Origin: Malachius bipustulatus
Lineage: Eukaryota > Arthropoda > Insecta > Coleoptera > Melyridae
Assembly (NCBI GenBank): GCA_910589415.1
Contig: OU342639.1
Coordinates: forward strand, 13,400,268 to 13,464,267
Direction: 5' to 3'
DNA length: 64,000 bases
Shown: piece by piece, positions 1-10,667 of the stretch
Position numbering within the stretch: position 1 is the stretch's first letter
Layout: each line of letters opens with the position of its first letter
The notes under the pieces: generated by a model
What the model saw: only the letters and a program-made list of their open reading frames with translations
What the model was told of the DNA's origin: nothing
Database searches by the model: none
Position numbers and translations under genes: made by a program

Positions 1-222
1 CGTCTCGATAATGAGTGTTTATCATTTAAAACGTTCATCCAATTGCACCTGCCATAGGCGGCGTGGTTGATATTGAATATTATCAGGTGAAAATTAACAA
101 GATTTTGTCCATAGTGAGAGTTATAAGCATAATTTTTTGCACGCCACTGCCTGAATCAATCTTTTTGCTATCAGTCCAGATTAATTCAGAGAATTCTCCG
201 CCAATAAATAACCGATGAACTG
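1..222 (-). mobile_element. Tc1/mariner-like MITE, truncated by window edge
   Basis: Reverse complement of the element at 46536-46937, differing at only about half a dozen positions over 222 bases. The visible end reads CCGATGAACTG followed by TA, so in element orientation it starts TA-CAGTTCATCGG. A CAGT start next to a TA dinucleotide is what Tc1/mariner-type elements show. The other end lies outside the window. No coding capacity is visible. Confidence 0.75.
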
Positions 223-2105
223 TATCTCTCTCGATATCTCCTTATTTACGCGTTTTTCTTTCTTTAAATTATAACAGATTATTGTAATAAAAAAACATCA
301 TATTTATAAATATGACACATTGTGATTCATTTTTATCATTTCTTTTATTAGTATAGCGACTTACTATTATGCTTATCGTGTATGTAATTACTGCACAGGA
401 TAATATTATTGTAGGTACCAATAAAAAGCAAATATATACAATAATCGTTAAATTTCCGATTTAACTCATTTTTATTTATACCGATTTGCATAGAGTGATC
501 TTCGGAGTGATCTATATTAAGTATCTAATACATACTCTAATGATCTTTAACTAACTTCAATTACAATTTGAAATCATAATTGATACCGGGCTGTTTTTCC
601 GTGATCCAATGAGACTTTTTCCGAACTTTCGTCTACAGCTACGGTAGACATCATCACATGTGACATGTGAGCAAACGATGGTTCCACTCCTCGTGTTTAT
701 TGATAACAAACTGGACGGCTGTAAGAGCGCTCCTATTTACAGGGTGATGGTCTATGGTGACGTCATAGCTTCCTGACTCAGGCGACGACGTTGAAAGTAG
801 AAATTATTTGGATGTTTATTATAAATTGCAATTGCTTCACTATGTAAAGGGGTGTAGGAAAACAGGTGAAGTAGTGCACATAATATTCGTCTTTCATGGC
901 GTGGTCATCCTGAAGCACAGCGTGCTCAGCGTTTACACTCGTTTACATCCGACGTTCTGACTAATAGGAACCTGGAACCTCATCATCGGAATCAAAAAAA
1001 AAAAAAAAACAGTCCGGAATCAATTATGATTTTGATTGAAACCAGCCGTAAAAAAACCAGTATACGTAGATAGAGTAATATTCATTTTTCGCTTGTTTGA
1101 TGTTATTAGGAGACCAGATTTATGTTATCCTAGATGTGACCTGTCTAGATAATATTAGTATAAGTAGGGTACGTAAACATATTTAGGGAACAATTATGTC
1201 GAAATGACATGGGTAAAGTCTCTCTTCTATAATGGGCACGGATCGGAGAAAATTCATGGTACAGAAGAAACAGTTTATGATCATTAATAAAAATTGTATA
1301 CCATTATTTCTAGCCATTGAGCAATATAATGAGCATGTTAGAATTGGTCAGGTGTTCTGGCGCTTAAGCAACTCGAGATGTCCTATAATCATTATTTATA
1401 CTCAGTTGAACGGGTCTATTAATATTTTACCTAATTAAACTGATCCAAAACACGACTTCCCAACTATAAAATTAATTTAATATCAACATTCTTGAAATGC
1501 TTGCTGTAATGACCAAAAAACGTCCGTATTTTTGCTTTTTATTCTACCACCGAAAACGTTTCTTAATTAATTTTATAAATCGTTTCGAAGTTATTTTTTG
1601 TTGTAAAATACTTTTTCCTGCACTTTCCAATTTTTACAAATATTTATTTTCTAGAGATTTTATGTACACAAAAAGCGTGTCTTGATTCCTTTTATTCACC
1701 AATCCGTTATGACTCTATTGTTGGTGCTGCGATTTGAAATTAATTTGAACAATTTGTTATGTAGCCTGTTTAAACCGTAAAATTAGTTGTCAGGTCTCTT
1801 GGAGATTTGCATTGATACAACAATATAGGTTGTGACAGTGATTTGTCACAGTTTCTGAAGATTCTAAATAGAAATTTATTACAATAGAAAATAGAAGTAC
1901 CTAATTCTGTTCAAACGACGCTTTTATTAATGAATGAATCGTAAACTTTACTCCTCGTTCCATTCATTTATTTATTTGATAACAATAATTTATTGTTGTT
2001 TGATTATATTTTAATGTTCAGATATTTATACTTACCTAGAACAACTTTTCCGTGCGTGTACGTCTTTGTTTAGAATTAGATAATATATCAATGATATAAT
2101 ACCAT
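223..2105. other. AT-rich intergenic sequence, no gene seen
   Basis: Nothing with family similarity was found. There is a run of 16 A at 994-1009. Short open frames at 1232-1438 and 1497-1685 have no recognisable motif and look like chance frames. Confidence 0.5.
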
Positions 2106-2398
2106 TATTTGATTATTTCTTGGGGTTAAGTTTCAGGCTTGATAGTTTTAATTTATTAATGTTGATCAAAAGTTTTAACGTTAATTAAATTATAAAATAA
2201 AATTAAGATTAAACTATGTTTAAATAGGTATCATTCATATTTTTAATCTAATTTTTTTTATAGTTTTTTATTTATACCTACCTGATAAATTGTGATCAAT
2301 GGACTAACCAGTCCGGTAACGTTAAAATTTTTGATCAACATTAATAAATTACAACTATCAAGTCTGAACCTACCTACACTCCAAGAAATAATCAAATA
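2106..2398. repeat. Small foldback (about 80-bp arms)
   Basis: The left end TATTTGATTATTTCTTGG is matched by its reverse complement CCAAGAAATAATCAAATA at the right end. The arms continue imperfectly inward through a TTGATCAA and AACGTTA core. This gives a roughly 293-bp imperfect palindrome with a central loop, typical of a non-coding MITE. It is not obviously related to the CAGGGTG-ended foldbacks. Confidence 0.6.
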
Positions 2399-3552
2399 AA
2401 AATATACTTTTTCTACTCTTCTTGGATAATTATCCTCCTTTTTTTGTGTTCCTCAAAATCCTGGTATAAATTACCTTTTCTATAAAATTACAAAATTAGG
2501 TTTCAAAATCAAAGTCCTAATTCTCTCCTGTCCTCATACTTTATCCCGCATTCATCAATCGATCCTGACGGCCATAAAATATTGCTTGGCATGGCTGTTT
2601 CATCTCTTCTTCTTTTTGGTGTTCATTTTTCATGATAAGCTACACTGCGAGTGATCAAAGTAAGTATTGTAAAAGGCAAAATTCGGCAAAATTTTACGAA
2701 TTTTGATATTTTTTCACTCTCAGATACTGTCAAGCATTTTATAAAAATATATGTGCTTTATGCATGTTTCTAATTTTTTATTTTTTTAAATACTATTGAG
2801 TAATTTATTAACTAAATATTTATAAAAGTTGATTTTAAAACCGATTTTCTCAAAAATTGCTCGAATTTTATACGGTAATGGTAGCGAGGTATCTAAATAT
2901 TCAAAAATGATGACGTTATGTCATGAAACTAGGGATATTATTGAACTAGGGATATACAGGGTTATTCACGGTATACGCCACGGAATTTATGGCCGTGTCT
3001 CTGGATTTTTGGATTTTTTTATTTTTGGAGTGGATAGAGACCCGGCAGAGGTACGTTTTAAAATTATATTCATAATATACATAATGTCATGTCCCAAAAG
3101 CATGAAACATGATTTTAACTATGATGTAGATGAAATGTTTATACAGGGTGATAAAAAATTCTGAGATTTCGCCACGCTTCGACATATAAAAAAATCAAAG
3201 AAAGTACAAATGTTTCTATACCATAGGATAGTACATGAAAAGTTAAAAAAACCTTCTTGCGCATCAATCGCAGAAACAGTGTATTTTTATGCGATTCAAC
3301 TATGAAAATTTTTGCCGCCTTTTAAATTGGCTTTCTGAATTTTTCAATAGTCAGGTCGAATTTACGTAGTGGTTTACTGTGAAAATTTCATTTCATTTCG
3401 TTTGAAAGCGTGCCATAAAATAGATTTTTACATATAATAAACCAAAAAAAAAATTGGCAAAATTTAACAATTTCGTCTCTTGTCCTATATACCCGCCACT
3501 GACTAACTTTAAAAAGTTACAGGCGAGTTCTGAAAACCGAACATTTGAAATT

Positions 3553-5037
3553 TTAGAGAAATAAACATCATGTAAAAAAATTCGAAAAACTCCGCCATTT
3601 CTCTTATTTGCTTCTTTAAATTTTGGAGAGTTACAAGCTATTAGTGTAGTTGTCTACTCCGAAAATTTCAGGTAAATTCCCTCAAAAATGTGCTCATAAT
3701 CAATTAAAGAAATTTAGCCATTTTTACCATTTTCTTACCCACGCCACTAGCTTACTAATGAAAATAATAAAAATTTTATTGCATTAATTCAAATTTCAAA
3801 TCATTTTAATCCAATCTTGTTAATACAGGTTTGTAGGAGTTTTTATTTTCTGCAATTGGGGTTGGCAGGAGCAGTCATATCTGCATGGGTGGTCCCGCCC
3901 GAGCCGAGCGCGATGAAAACGGCTGGTCTGGTGCTGGTGCTGGTTTTAAATCAAGCAGTCCCGGGTCTGAATATTACATTCAATCGTTAAACAAGCCTTT
4001 AATTGTCATCCTCATTATTTTGTTGTGAAAAGTTTTCTTTCTATATTGCTTATACAGGGACTAAAAAATAGCCTTTTTCCCTAAAATTCAAAAAGCCGCC
4101 ATTTTGAAACGGCTCGATCGATTTTGCTCAAAAATGCAATACCAGACCACTACTTGTGGATAATATCTTCCTCCCATAAAAATTTCAGCCTCCTAGATTG
4201 AAAACTGCTACCAGAAAACCGTGCCACAGGACCGGATGTTTCGAAATTTTAAAGGACACCCTGTAGAAGTAACGCGACTTTTGAAAAATTTTTCAACGAA
4301 AATTTAACGTCATCCCAAAGTTTCACAAGAGTAAAAAATTTCTTCCACTAATCTTGAAAGATGAAGCTACTAGAGCGTTTTTAAAATTTTAGAGATATTT
4401 ACATCATGTAAAATAAATTTAAATATCTCCGCCATTTTTTTTATTTGATCCTTGAAATTTTTGAAGATTAAAGAGTATTAGTATAGTTGTCTACTGTGAA
4501 AATTTTAGTTCAATTCCTTCAAAAATGTGCTCAAAAACTGTTATAGAAATTAAGCCATTTTCACTCTTTTCCTACCCACGCCACTGGCTTATTAATGGAA
4601 AAAATTCAAATTTTTTTGCATTAACTCAAATTTCAATTAATTTTCTTTCAATCCTGTTAACTTGATGTGAAAGTTTTTTTGCCATCTTGCTCATACAGGG
4701 ATTCAAAAAATAGTAAATCTTCAGCAAATTCAAATAGCCGCCATTTTGAAATGGCTCGGCCGATTTTGCTCAAGTGCAATACCAGACCACTCCTTGTGGA
4801 CATCTTACTCTCACAAAAATTTCAGCCTCCTAGATTGAAAACTGCGGCCAGAAACCGTGCCTCAAAGTCCGGATTTGGGGAACTTTGAAAGGACACCCTG
4901 TAGAAGTAACGTGACTTTTGGAAATTTTTTCAACGAAAATCAAAAGTCATTCCTCAGCTTTACAAGAATCCAAAATTTCGTTCACTAATCTTGAAAGATA
5001 AAGCTACAGGAGCGTTTTGAAACTCGAAAAATCGTGA
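3553..5037. repeat. Tandemly duplicated unit of a dispersed repeat (R family)
   Basis: Two direct copies begin with TTTTAGAGA at about 3553 and 4389, and a third stub (TTTTGGAGAAATAAA) starts at about 5038. Each copy has part A (GTAGTTGTCTACT, then CACGCCACT) and part B (GCCGCCATTTTGAAA, then GACCACT.CTTGTGGA, CCTAGATTGAAAACTGC and GGACACCCTGTAGAAGTAACG). A more diverged part A is also visible at about 3365-3440. Copy 1 is longer because about 180 bp separate A from B (roughly 3828-4010), including a GC-rich patch at 3880-3965 absent from copy 2. Further copies of the family lie at 37811-38290 (inverted) and 58691-59105. Confidence 0.7.
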
Positions 5038-5050
5038 TTTTGGAGAAATA

Positions 5051-5097
5051 AATATATATATATATAAATATATAAATATATATATATATATATATAT
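5051..5097. repeat. (TA)n microsatellite
   Basis: An imperfect AT dinucleotide tract interrupted twice by AAATA. Overlapping minus-strand frames rich in Ile and Tyr are artefacts of this tract. Confidence 0.9.
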
Positions 5098-5103
5098 CGT
5101 GGG

Positions 5104-5175
5104 CAGGTGAATTTTGGAAAACCACTTTTTCGTAATCTGGGGGTCATGATCGGTGGACATTTGATGAGTTTGGGT
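5104..5175 (+). repeat. Dispersed conserved segment, copy 1
   Basis: A segment beginning GCAGGTGAATTTTGG and containing AACCACTTTTTCGT, ATCTGGGGGTCA and GATCGGTGGACATTTGAT recurs in reverse orientation at 36836-36905. It lies inside the 2957-5593 composite element, so it is probably part of a repeat family. No coding frame was recognised. Confidence 0.65.
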
Positions 5176-5593
5176 GATTTTTGGAAAGTGATGTCGTCCT
5201 CAATAGTGTATTTTTTTGTTAAAAAATACACTAATAGGGACATGTAAGCCGTTTTTCTCTATCTTAAGCCGTTTTCCTTGTACATGGCCTTGAACTTGAA
5301 AAATGACGATTTTCACTTGTTTATAACTCACAAACTGCTGAATTTAAACACCAACTGTAAAAGCCAATCTTATTTTTTCTTCCCAGGCAATCTAAAAATG
5401 CAATAACATAGGAGCATTCCATTTAAAAAAACAAAACTTTGATATGTTTCATGCTTTTGGGACACCCTGTACATTATGAATATAATTTTAAAACGTACCT
5501 CTGCCGGGTCTCTATCCACTCCAAAAATAAAAAGATCCTAAAATCCAGAGACACGGCCATAATCTTTCGTGGCGTATACCGTGAATAACCCTG

Positions 5594-6710
5594 TATATTA
5601 ATGAAAAAAGTGATCTAAAAAATTTTTAATTTAAACTATACTATAAGGCAAATTATAAGCAGACTAAAGAAACATTTCTTAAATCGAACACCCTGTATAT
5701 TTTATATAATTGACATTAGAAATATAAACTAACAATCTTTATTGTTTTTTCTCTTACTAATGAACAACTGTAGAATGAACTGTAACACAATATTATAAAA
5801 CCACAATCGTTACAAGTAAAATTATTTAACTTTCTTTTTCTTATGAATTTTCTCTTGTAGGAACAAAACAGCCTAAGACGAGAAATCTTTTTCAAATTAT
5901 ACCTTTTTTAAACTCTGAAAATGAGCAACGTCCCATTAAAGTCCACTGGAGGTGAGGAAGCGTGGTGGGTAAAGAGGGAGCGTTAAAAAAATAAAACGAA
6001 AGGTAAATAAAAGGGAAGATTATTAGGGCAATATATCAGGTTATTGTCTACGGTCTGACACGTCTGCATAACGCTCGTATACACACAATCTTATCTGAAT
6101 AATTAATATCCAAAGCTAACATTTACTGTTAATTACTACGGTTCTGTACGGTACGAGAGCGTGCCGGAGAGTCTGGTTTTCAACAATTCAATCGAGCATA
6201 TCGCATCTATTGAATTAACATCTAAATATTCCGAATTCCAGCTCTCTGCCCTTTATGACGGCGAACGAGCCTGTATGAGCAGTTAATACAATGTGTCAAA
6301 GTCGGAGTCAATCGGACAAAGGAGACGCCTTGTCAGCTCTTCATTGTCCGATTTATTACCATTCGCCGGCCCATATCTGGCCAATCAATCGTAGAAATCA
6401 TGTACAATCGCCACCACTGGTTTGTATTATAACATATACAACACATCATCATCAAGTTGGCCTTATAAAGACGAAAACGAATCAAGGATTGAGTCTTTAT
6501 CTACTTTGCTCAGATGGTTGCATATTTTGTTATTTTTGTAATATGAGGTATGTGAAAATAAAAATAGGTACACCTATATACCTATTTCCATTAACATCCA
6601 TTAAAGACTTGGATTTATTGCTTACAAAATTTATTTATAAAACGTTGTAAAGGAGCTATTAGCGATTAGTTTGAATTAGGTATTACCGATAGGAGTGGTC
6701 GGCACTATCC
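5594..6710. other. Intergenic sequence
   Basis: No recognisable gene. A 119-codon frame at 6291-6650 has no known motif and an unusual His/Ile-rich composition, so it is treated as chance. A CACCCTGTATA motif at 5690 marks a stray foldback end. Confidence 0.4.
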
Positions 6711-6714
6711 TTTT

Positions 6715-6953
6715 TTTAACCACGTCAAGTACTTAGGAGTGACTTTCGACCAACGACTCAGACTCAACTGAAAACTGTCAGCGCCCTCAAATGTGAACTA
6801 CAGAATCACAATCACAAAATACATAGATTCAAAGACATCTATAGGAGCAACCCTAAAACAATCCCGTCAATACACGAGAGAGTCAACAGCATACAACCTT
6901 CCAAAAGTCCTACCGACAACAGATTACAAAACCCCTCCTTGGATGACCAATGA
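6715..6953 (+). pseudogene. Non-LTR reverse transcriptase C-terminal fragment
   Basis: The frame reads FNHVKYLGVTFDQRLRLN and then stops. VKYLGVTFDQRL is the post-palm motif (V-K-Y-L-G-V-x-x-D-x-x-L) found just after the catalytic core of jockey/CR1-type reverse transcriptases. After the stop the frame stays open for about 60 codons (KTVSALKCELQNHNHKIHRF, later IHERVNSIQPS), which is plausible as the element's C-terminal tail. There is no catalytic core and no upstream ORF, so this is a dead 5'-truncated or deleted copy. The exact clade cannot be assigned from so little sequence. Confidence 0.6.
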
Positions 6954-7513
6954 CAAATGCAATGACAGAGGCTTCCTGCAATAACACCCCTTACTAATTC
7001 ATACTGCTTTTAAATTAATTGAAGCAGATACCTGGCTTCAATCCCCAAAATGGCATGTAGGCAACGCAATAGTAACACCAAACTCGACCCTTAAATTTCG
7101 CGTACCGAAATACACAAGTGTTTTTACGGGAGAGAAAACGCCAATCTCGAAGTTCTAATGATCAGATGTTTATAGAACGTGACCGTATGTCTGCCTAAGC
7201 TCAGACATCCGGTGATGATAAGATAGTGAGAGAAACATGGAAAAACATGTAAACGTCAGCCTAGGTTGCTATCAAGAATCGTTGGTTTGCCAAGGACCGC
7301 TTACGCACTCATAGACTTCCCAGAATTTTTCAATTTGATGTTACATTTCTAGCTCATAATTTTCATCACCAGGAAAGCGCTACAATGTAAAAAATGTTGC
7401 ATACGCTTGAATCAATGTTACATTTATCTATACGCGACTAACAATACACAAACGTACAAACGCTTATATACTTTTATTATCTATTCATAGTTATAAAAAT
7501 ACCGTACATCTAA
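6954..7513. other. Intergenic sequence 3' of the non-LTR element
   Basis: No gene or repeat boundary recognised. This is the sequence flanking the (TTA)n tail of the element to its right. Confidence 0.4.

Positions 7514-7515
<2 letters not shown>

Positions 7516-7551
<36 letters not shown>
7516..7551 (-). repeat. (TTA)n 3' tail of the non-LTR element
   Basis: About a dozen ATA/TAA repeats on the plus strand, immediately after the 3' UTR end GGCACTTTATTATT in transcript sense. The tract sits where a retrotransposon tail should be, so I read it as the element's terminal repeat, not an unrelated microsatellite. Confidence 0.7.
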
Positions 7552-7553
<2 letters not shown>

Positions 7554-7838
7554 GTGCCTTTATTAAGTGTTATCACTAATATAACACATGAATCAGGATT
7601 GAGGCGAAGTCTAGCAATATTGCTACTCCACTTAACCTCAATAATTATAATTAATTTGTAAATTCTACATAATACTTAAATAATCAAATCAGCAATACAT
7701 ACATCAGAATTATCAATTAAACACAGATAAAATGAATCTTATGTCTACATAAACTAGCATAATCAAATCTAGGCACAACAAACAATCTTAAAAAAAAAAA
7801 AAAAAAGCAAAGAAACAAAGATGATCACAAATACCTGA

Positions 7839-10667
7839 TCACACAGCCAGCACGCAGGCCGCCCTCTGCCTATCGAGTAAGTATGACTTATAGTATTTTC
7901 GCAAGTAAGCCATGGTACGTGTTTTCAATTCAATTGGTATTTCATTATAAATTTTTACTGCATTATATGAAAAGCACACCCGAGAACCTGCTAGACGAAA
8001 TCTAGGTAAGCTCAAGAACCATGGGTGCCTGATACTGCGGTCATGCATCTCCCCTCTAAACATAAACCTCTTTCTGAGATATGGAGGTGTCGACGTGGAG
8101 AGGACCCGAAAGACCAAACAACCCATGTGGTAGGCAAATAAACCGTCCAACCTAAGCCAACCCAGTTCACAAATCCTCCCTGAAACATGGTCGTATTTTC
8201 GAAGACCGCTTACGAATCTGCAACAGCTGTTCTGAATCTTTTGCAGTCGATATTTTGTAGCTTGGTATAGACAGGGATAATATAATGTAAATCCATAATT
8301 CAATATGGGAGTAACAAATGTTTCACATAGCTTATTTCTCAAGGGGTAACCATAGAGATACCTATGCCTATATAGCCGTCTGAGGACTAAGTATGATTTC
8401 TTCACCAGAAGAGTCACATGCTCCTCAAAACGCAATCTGCAATCAAAAATAATTCCTAAGTTTTTCACGCTCTGCTGCACTTTTACTGGTTGACTCTGTA
8501 TAACAACTTGGACATTTTGATCCTCGGTCTTATTGGAATTTATGGAAAAGAACATAACACTACATTTATTCGGGTTGAGCTTAAGGTTATGAGCTAGTGA
8601 ATACTCATGCAAGGCCGTGAGATCCCTGTTTATCTGATCAGTAGCAATATGTTTACATTCTGGAGGATATGACAAGTAGAGCTGTGTATCATCAGCAAAT
8701 GACTGAATGTTGACGTACTTTATTGTTTTATTTATATCCGCCACATACACAAGATAGAGCAATGGCCCCAGAACTGAACCCTGGGGCACCCCAGAGGTAA
8801 CAGGAGACCAGCGTGACATTGTCGTGGTCTGAACACTTTGAAATCTATCGCTTAAGTAGTTTTGGAAAAAGCAACAGGAGACCTTATCAAAACAATAATA
8901 TTCAAGTTTAGAAATTAACAATTCGTGATCTAGGCAATCAAATGCTTTGGAGTAGTCCAACTGTACCACCGCAGTGTCCAGGCCCATGTCCCGCGATCTC
9001 ACTATATGATCCGTAATATGAAGCAATAACGTGGTGGAGCTAAACCCACATCGAAATCCCGATTGAGTATCCGGTATTATGTCATTCTCCATGACGTACT
9101 TATATATCTGTTTATACACCACCTTTTCTAATATCTTGGCCATAGCCGGCAGTATACTTATTGGACGCAAATCACTGAAGGACTCAGGACAAGTCACTTT
9201 AGGAAGAGGTTTCACAACCACATATCTCCACATTCTAGGAAAGTATCCCACCTCTAAACAGCAATTTATGACATGTGTCAAATACGGAGCGACAACCGGT
9301 AGGCACATCTTTAGCATTTTTGCAGAGATCCTATCATGTCCAGTCGCATTCGACTTGAGATCAAGGACTATCTCTCTCACCTCATCCACCGTGGGAAGTT
9401 GAAAGGAAAACTTTATATCTCTCCTATACTTAAGCGATTGATAATGTCTTGATGCTTCTCGGCAATTGTTACCAGGAGTGAATACTGACAGAAAATAATC
9501 ATTGACCTCGTCCGGGTCATTCAAACCTTCCGGTATCCCACCCGATTTAACATTTTTAATATGCAGTGAGTTGATCACATTCCAAAAATCCCGCTTGTTA
9601 CGATCAGTAGACTTATGTAATAGATATGCAGCCTTTTCAGCTCTCACAGCCCTAGTAACCATATTCCGTAGACTTTTATAGACATTATAGTCAGCTATAT
9701 TTTTAGTTCTTTTGTATTTTGTTAAGGCATTGTTTCTTAATGTCATCATACGATGAATGTTTGGAGTAAGCCATGGTGCAGGTGGCTTGGATATTTTGGA
9801 GGTAACATATGGGGCATGAAAATCAAATAATGAATTTAATTTACTTGTCAGATATTCCACCTTTTTATCAATACAATCCAAATACAAAACCTCAGCCCAT
9901 GGCACGCTCGATAGATGATGCAAGAAATCCTCCTGGCAAAAGGATCTGTAATCTCTGTATGTAACCAGATGTGGCCCCGGGCGCACGCATCGCAAATTTA
10001 TTTCACAATAAACGGCACGATGATCAGAAATATCATGATCAATCACTCCTGAATTGAGAATTAGTTCTACTTTATTTGTACAGATAACATCCAAGAGAGT
10101 TTGAGTATTTTTGGTAATTCGCGTCGGTTCAGTGACCAACTGACTAAAACCGTACGACTTGACACATTGACCGAAGGTCCCATCCACAAACTGATCCTCA
10201 TTAATATCCCCCGTAACCAGTATGTGGTCGAACTGAGGAACCACTAGAGAAAATACTGAATCTAAATATGATATAAAACCTGTCAAGTTGCAGGCAGACG
10301 TACGATAGACTACACCCAGCAATAGCTGGGTGCCACCAATTCTAATTTTAACCCATAAATGCTCGACACCAACCGGGCACTGGATAAAATCAAAGACGAC
10401 AGAAGACTCGAAAGAATCCCTTATATATACTCCCACACCTCCACCTCTGCTACCTCGATCCCTCCGGAGTAACTGAAAGTTTGGAAGATGCACAGACTGG
10501 TCTGTCACACCCTCATCCAACCAGGTCTCGGTCATGCCCACAATGTCTAAATGATTTTCCTGAACAAAGTCCACAAAGGTATCAAATTTTGGGAAAAGAG
10601 AACACGTATTTAAATGGCACAATTTAACGCTATCATTCGTATTGAATACGAGATTTAAGGGCTTCAA
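7839..10667 (-). CDS. Non-LTR retrotransposon ORF2: AP-type endonuclease plus reverse transcriptase
   Basis: A 942-codon frame for the protein that nicks target DNA and reverse-transcribes the element RNA in place. The endonuclease occupies about residues 15-225: Asn20 (CHLNTCSL), Glu47 (TETW), Asp154/Asn156 (GDIN) and the SDH triad at 214-216. The reverse transcriptase spans about 430-800: RPISILPAMAKILE near 501, LDYSKAFD with catalytic Asp571, SGVPQGSVLGP at 625-635, FADD with Asp659 and Asp660, and the downstream VKNLGIIFD motif. There is no RNase H domain. All catalytic residues are present and there are no stops. The first codon at 10667 is TTG; the first in-frame ATG encodes Met45, inside the endonuclease and past Asn20. 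The 5' end overlaps ORF1 by 35 bases in a different frame, so initiation is probably non-canonical. Confidence 0.93.
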   Translation of the reverse strand: MKPLNLVFNTNDSVKLCHLNTCSLFPKFDTFVDFVQENHLDIVGMTETWLDEGVTDQSVHLPNFQLLRRDRGSRGGGVGVYIRDSFESSVVFDFIQCPVGVEHLWVKIRIGGTQLLLGVVYRTSACNLTGFISYLDSVFSLVVPQFDHILVTGDINEDQFVDGTFGQCVKSYGFSQLVTEPTRITKNTQTLLDVICTNKVELILNSGVIDHDISDHRAVYCEINLRCVRPGPHLVTYRDYRSFCQEDFLHHLSSVPWAEVLYLDCIDKKVEYLTSKLNSLFDFHAPYVTSKISKPPAPWLTPNIHRMMTLRNNALTKYKRTKNIADYNVYKSLRNMVTRAVRAEKAAYLLHKSTDRNKRDFWNVINSLHIKNVKSGGIPEGLNDPDEVNDYFLSVFTPGNNCREASRHYQSLKYRRDIKFSFQLPTVDEVREIVLDLKSNATGHDRISAKMLKMCLPVVAPYLTHVINCCLEVGYFPRMWRYVVVKPLPKVTCPESFSDLRPISILPAMAKILEKVVYKQIYKYVMENDIIPDTQSGFRCGFSSTTLLLHITDHIVRSRDMGLDTAVVQLDYSKAFDCLDHELLISKLEYYCFDKVSCCFFQNYLSDRFQSVQTTTMSRWSPVTSGVPQGSVLGPLLYLVYVADINKTIKYVNIQSFADDTQLYLSYPPECKHIATDQINRDLTALHEYSLAHNLKLNPNKCSVMFFSINSNKTEDQNVQVVIQSQPVKVQQSVKNLGIIFDCRLRFEEHVTLLVKKSYLVLRRLYRHRYLYGYPLRNKLCETFVTPILNYGFTLYYPCLYQATKYRLQKIQNSCCRFVSGLRKYDHVSGRICELGWLRLDGLFAYHMGCLVFRVLSTSTPPYLRKRFMFRGEMHDRSIRHPWFLSLPRFRLAGSRVCFSYNAVKIYNEIPIELKTRTMAYLRKYYKSYLLDRQRAACVLAV

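Larger units (their letters stand above)
2957..5593. mobile_element. Large composite foldback element with CAGGGTTATTCACGG termini
   Basis: Both ends carry an inverted repeat starting TA-CAGGGTTATTCACGGTA. The arms stay recognisable for about 150 bp (2957-3113 against 5450-5593), sharing CGGCAGAGGTACGTTTTAAA and AAAAGCATGAAACAT. TA flanks both ends (2955-2956 and 5594-5595), as expected for TA-targeting IS630-Tc1-mariner derivatives. The interior contains a further CAGGGTGATAAAAAATT end at 3146, the tandem repeat described separately, and a TA microsatellite. No transposase is recognisable. Confidence 0.65.

Noticed and set aside
4960..5243. Ile/Tyr-rich minus-strand frames
   Set aside because: Produced by the (TA)n microsatellite, which has no stops in these frames.
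6291..6650. 119-codon frame
   Set aside because: No recognisable domain, odd composition and no promoter or splice evidence. Probably chance.
9079..9402. 107-codon frame on the plus strand
   Set aside because: Antisense to the reverse transcriptase ORF2 and without any motif.
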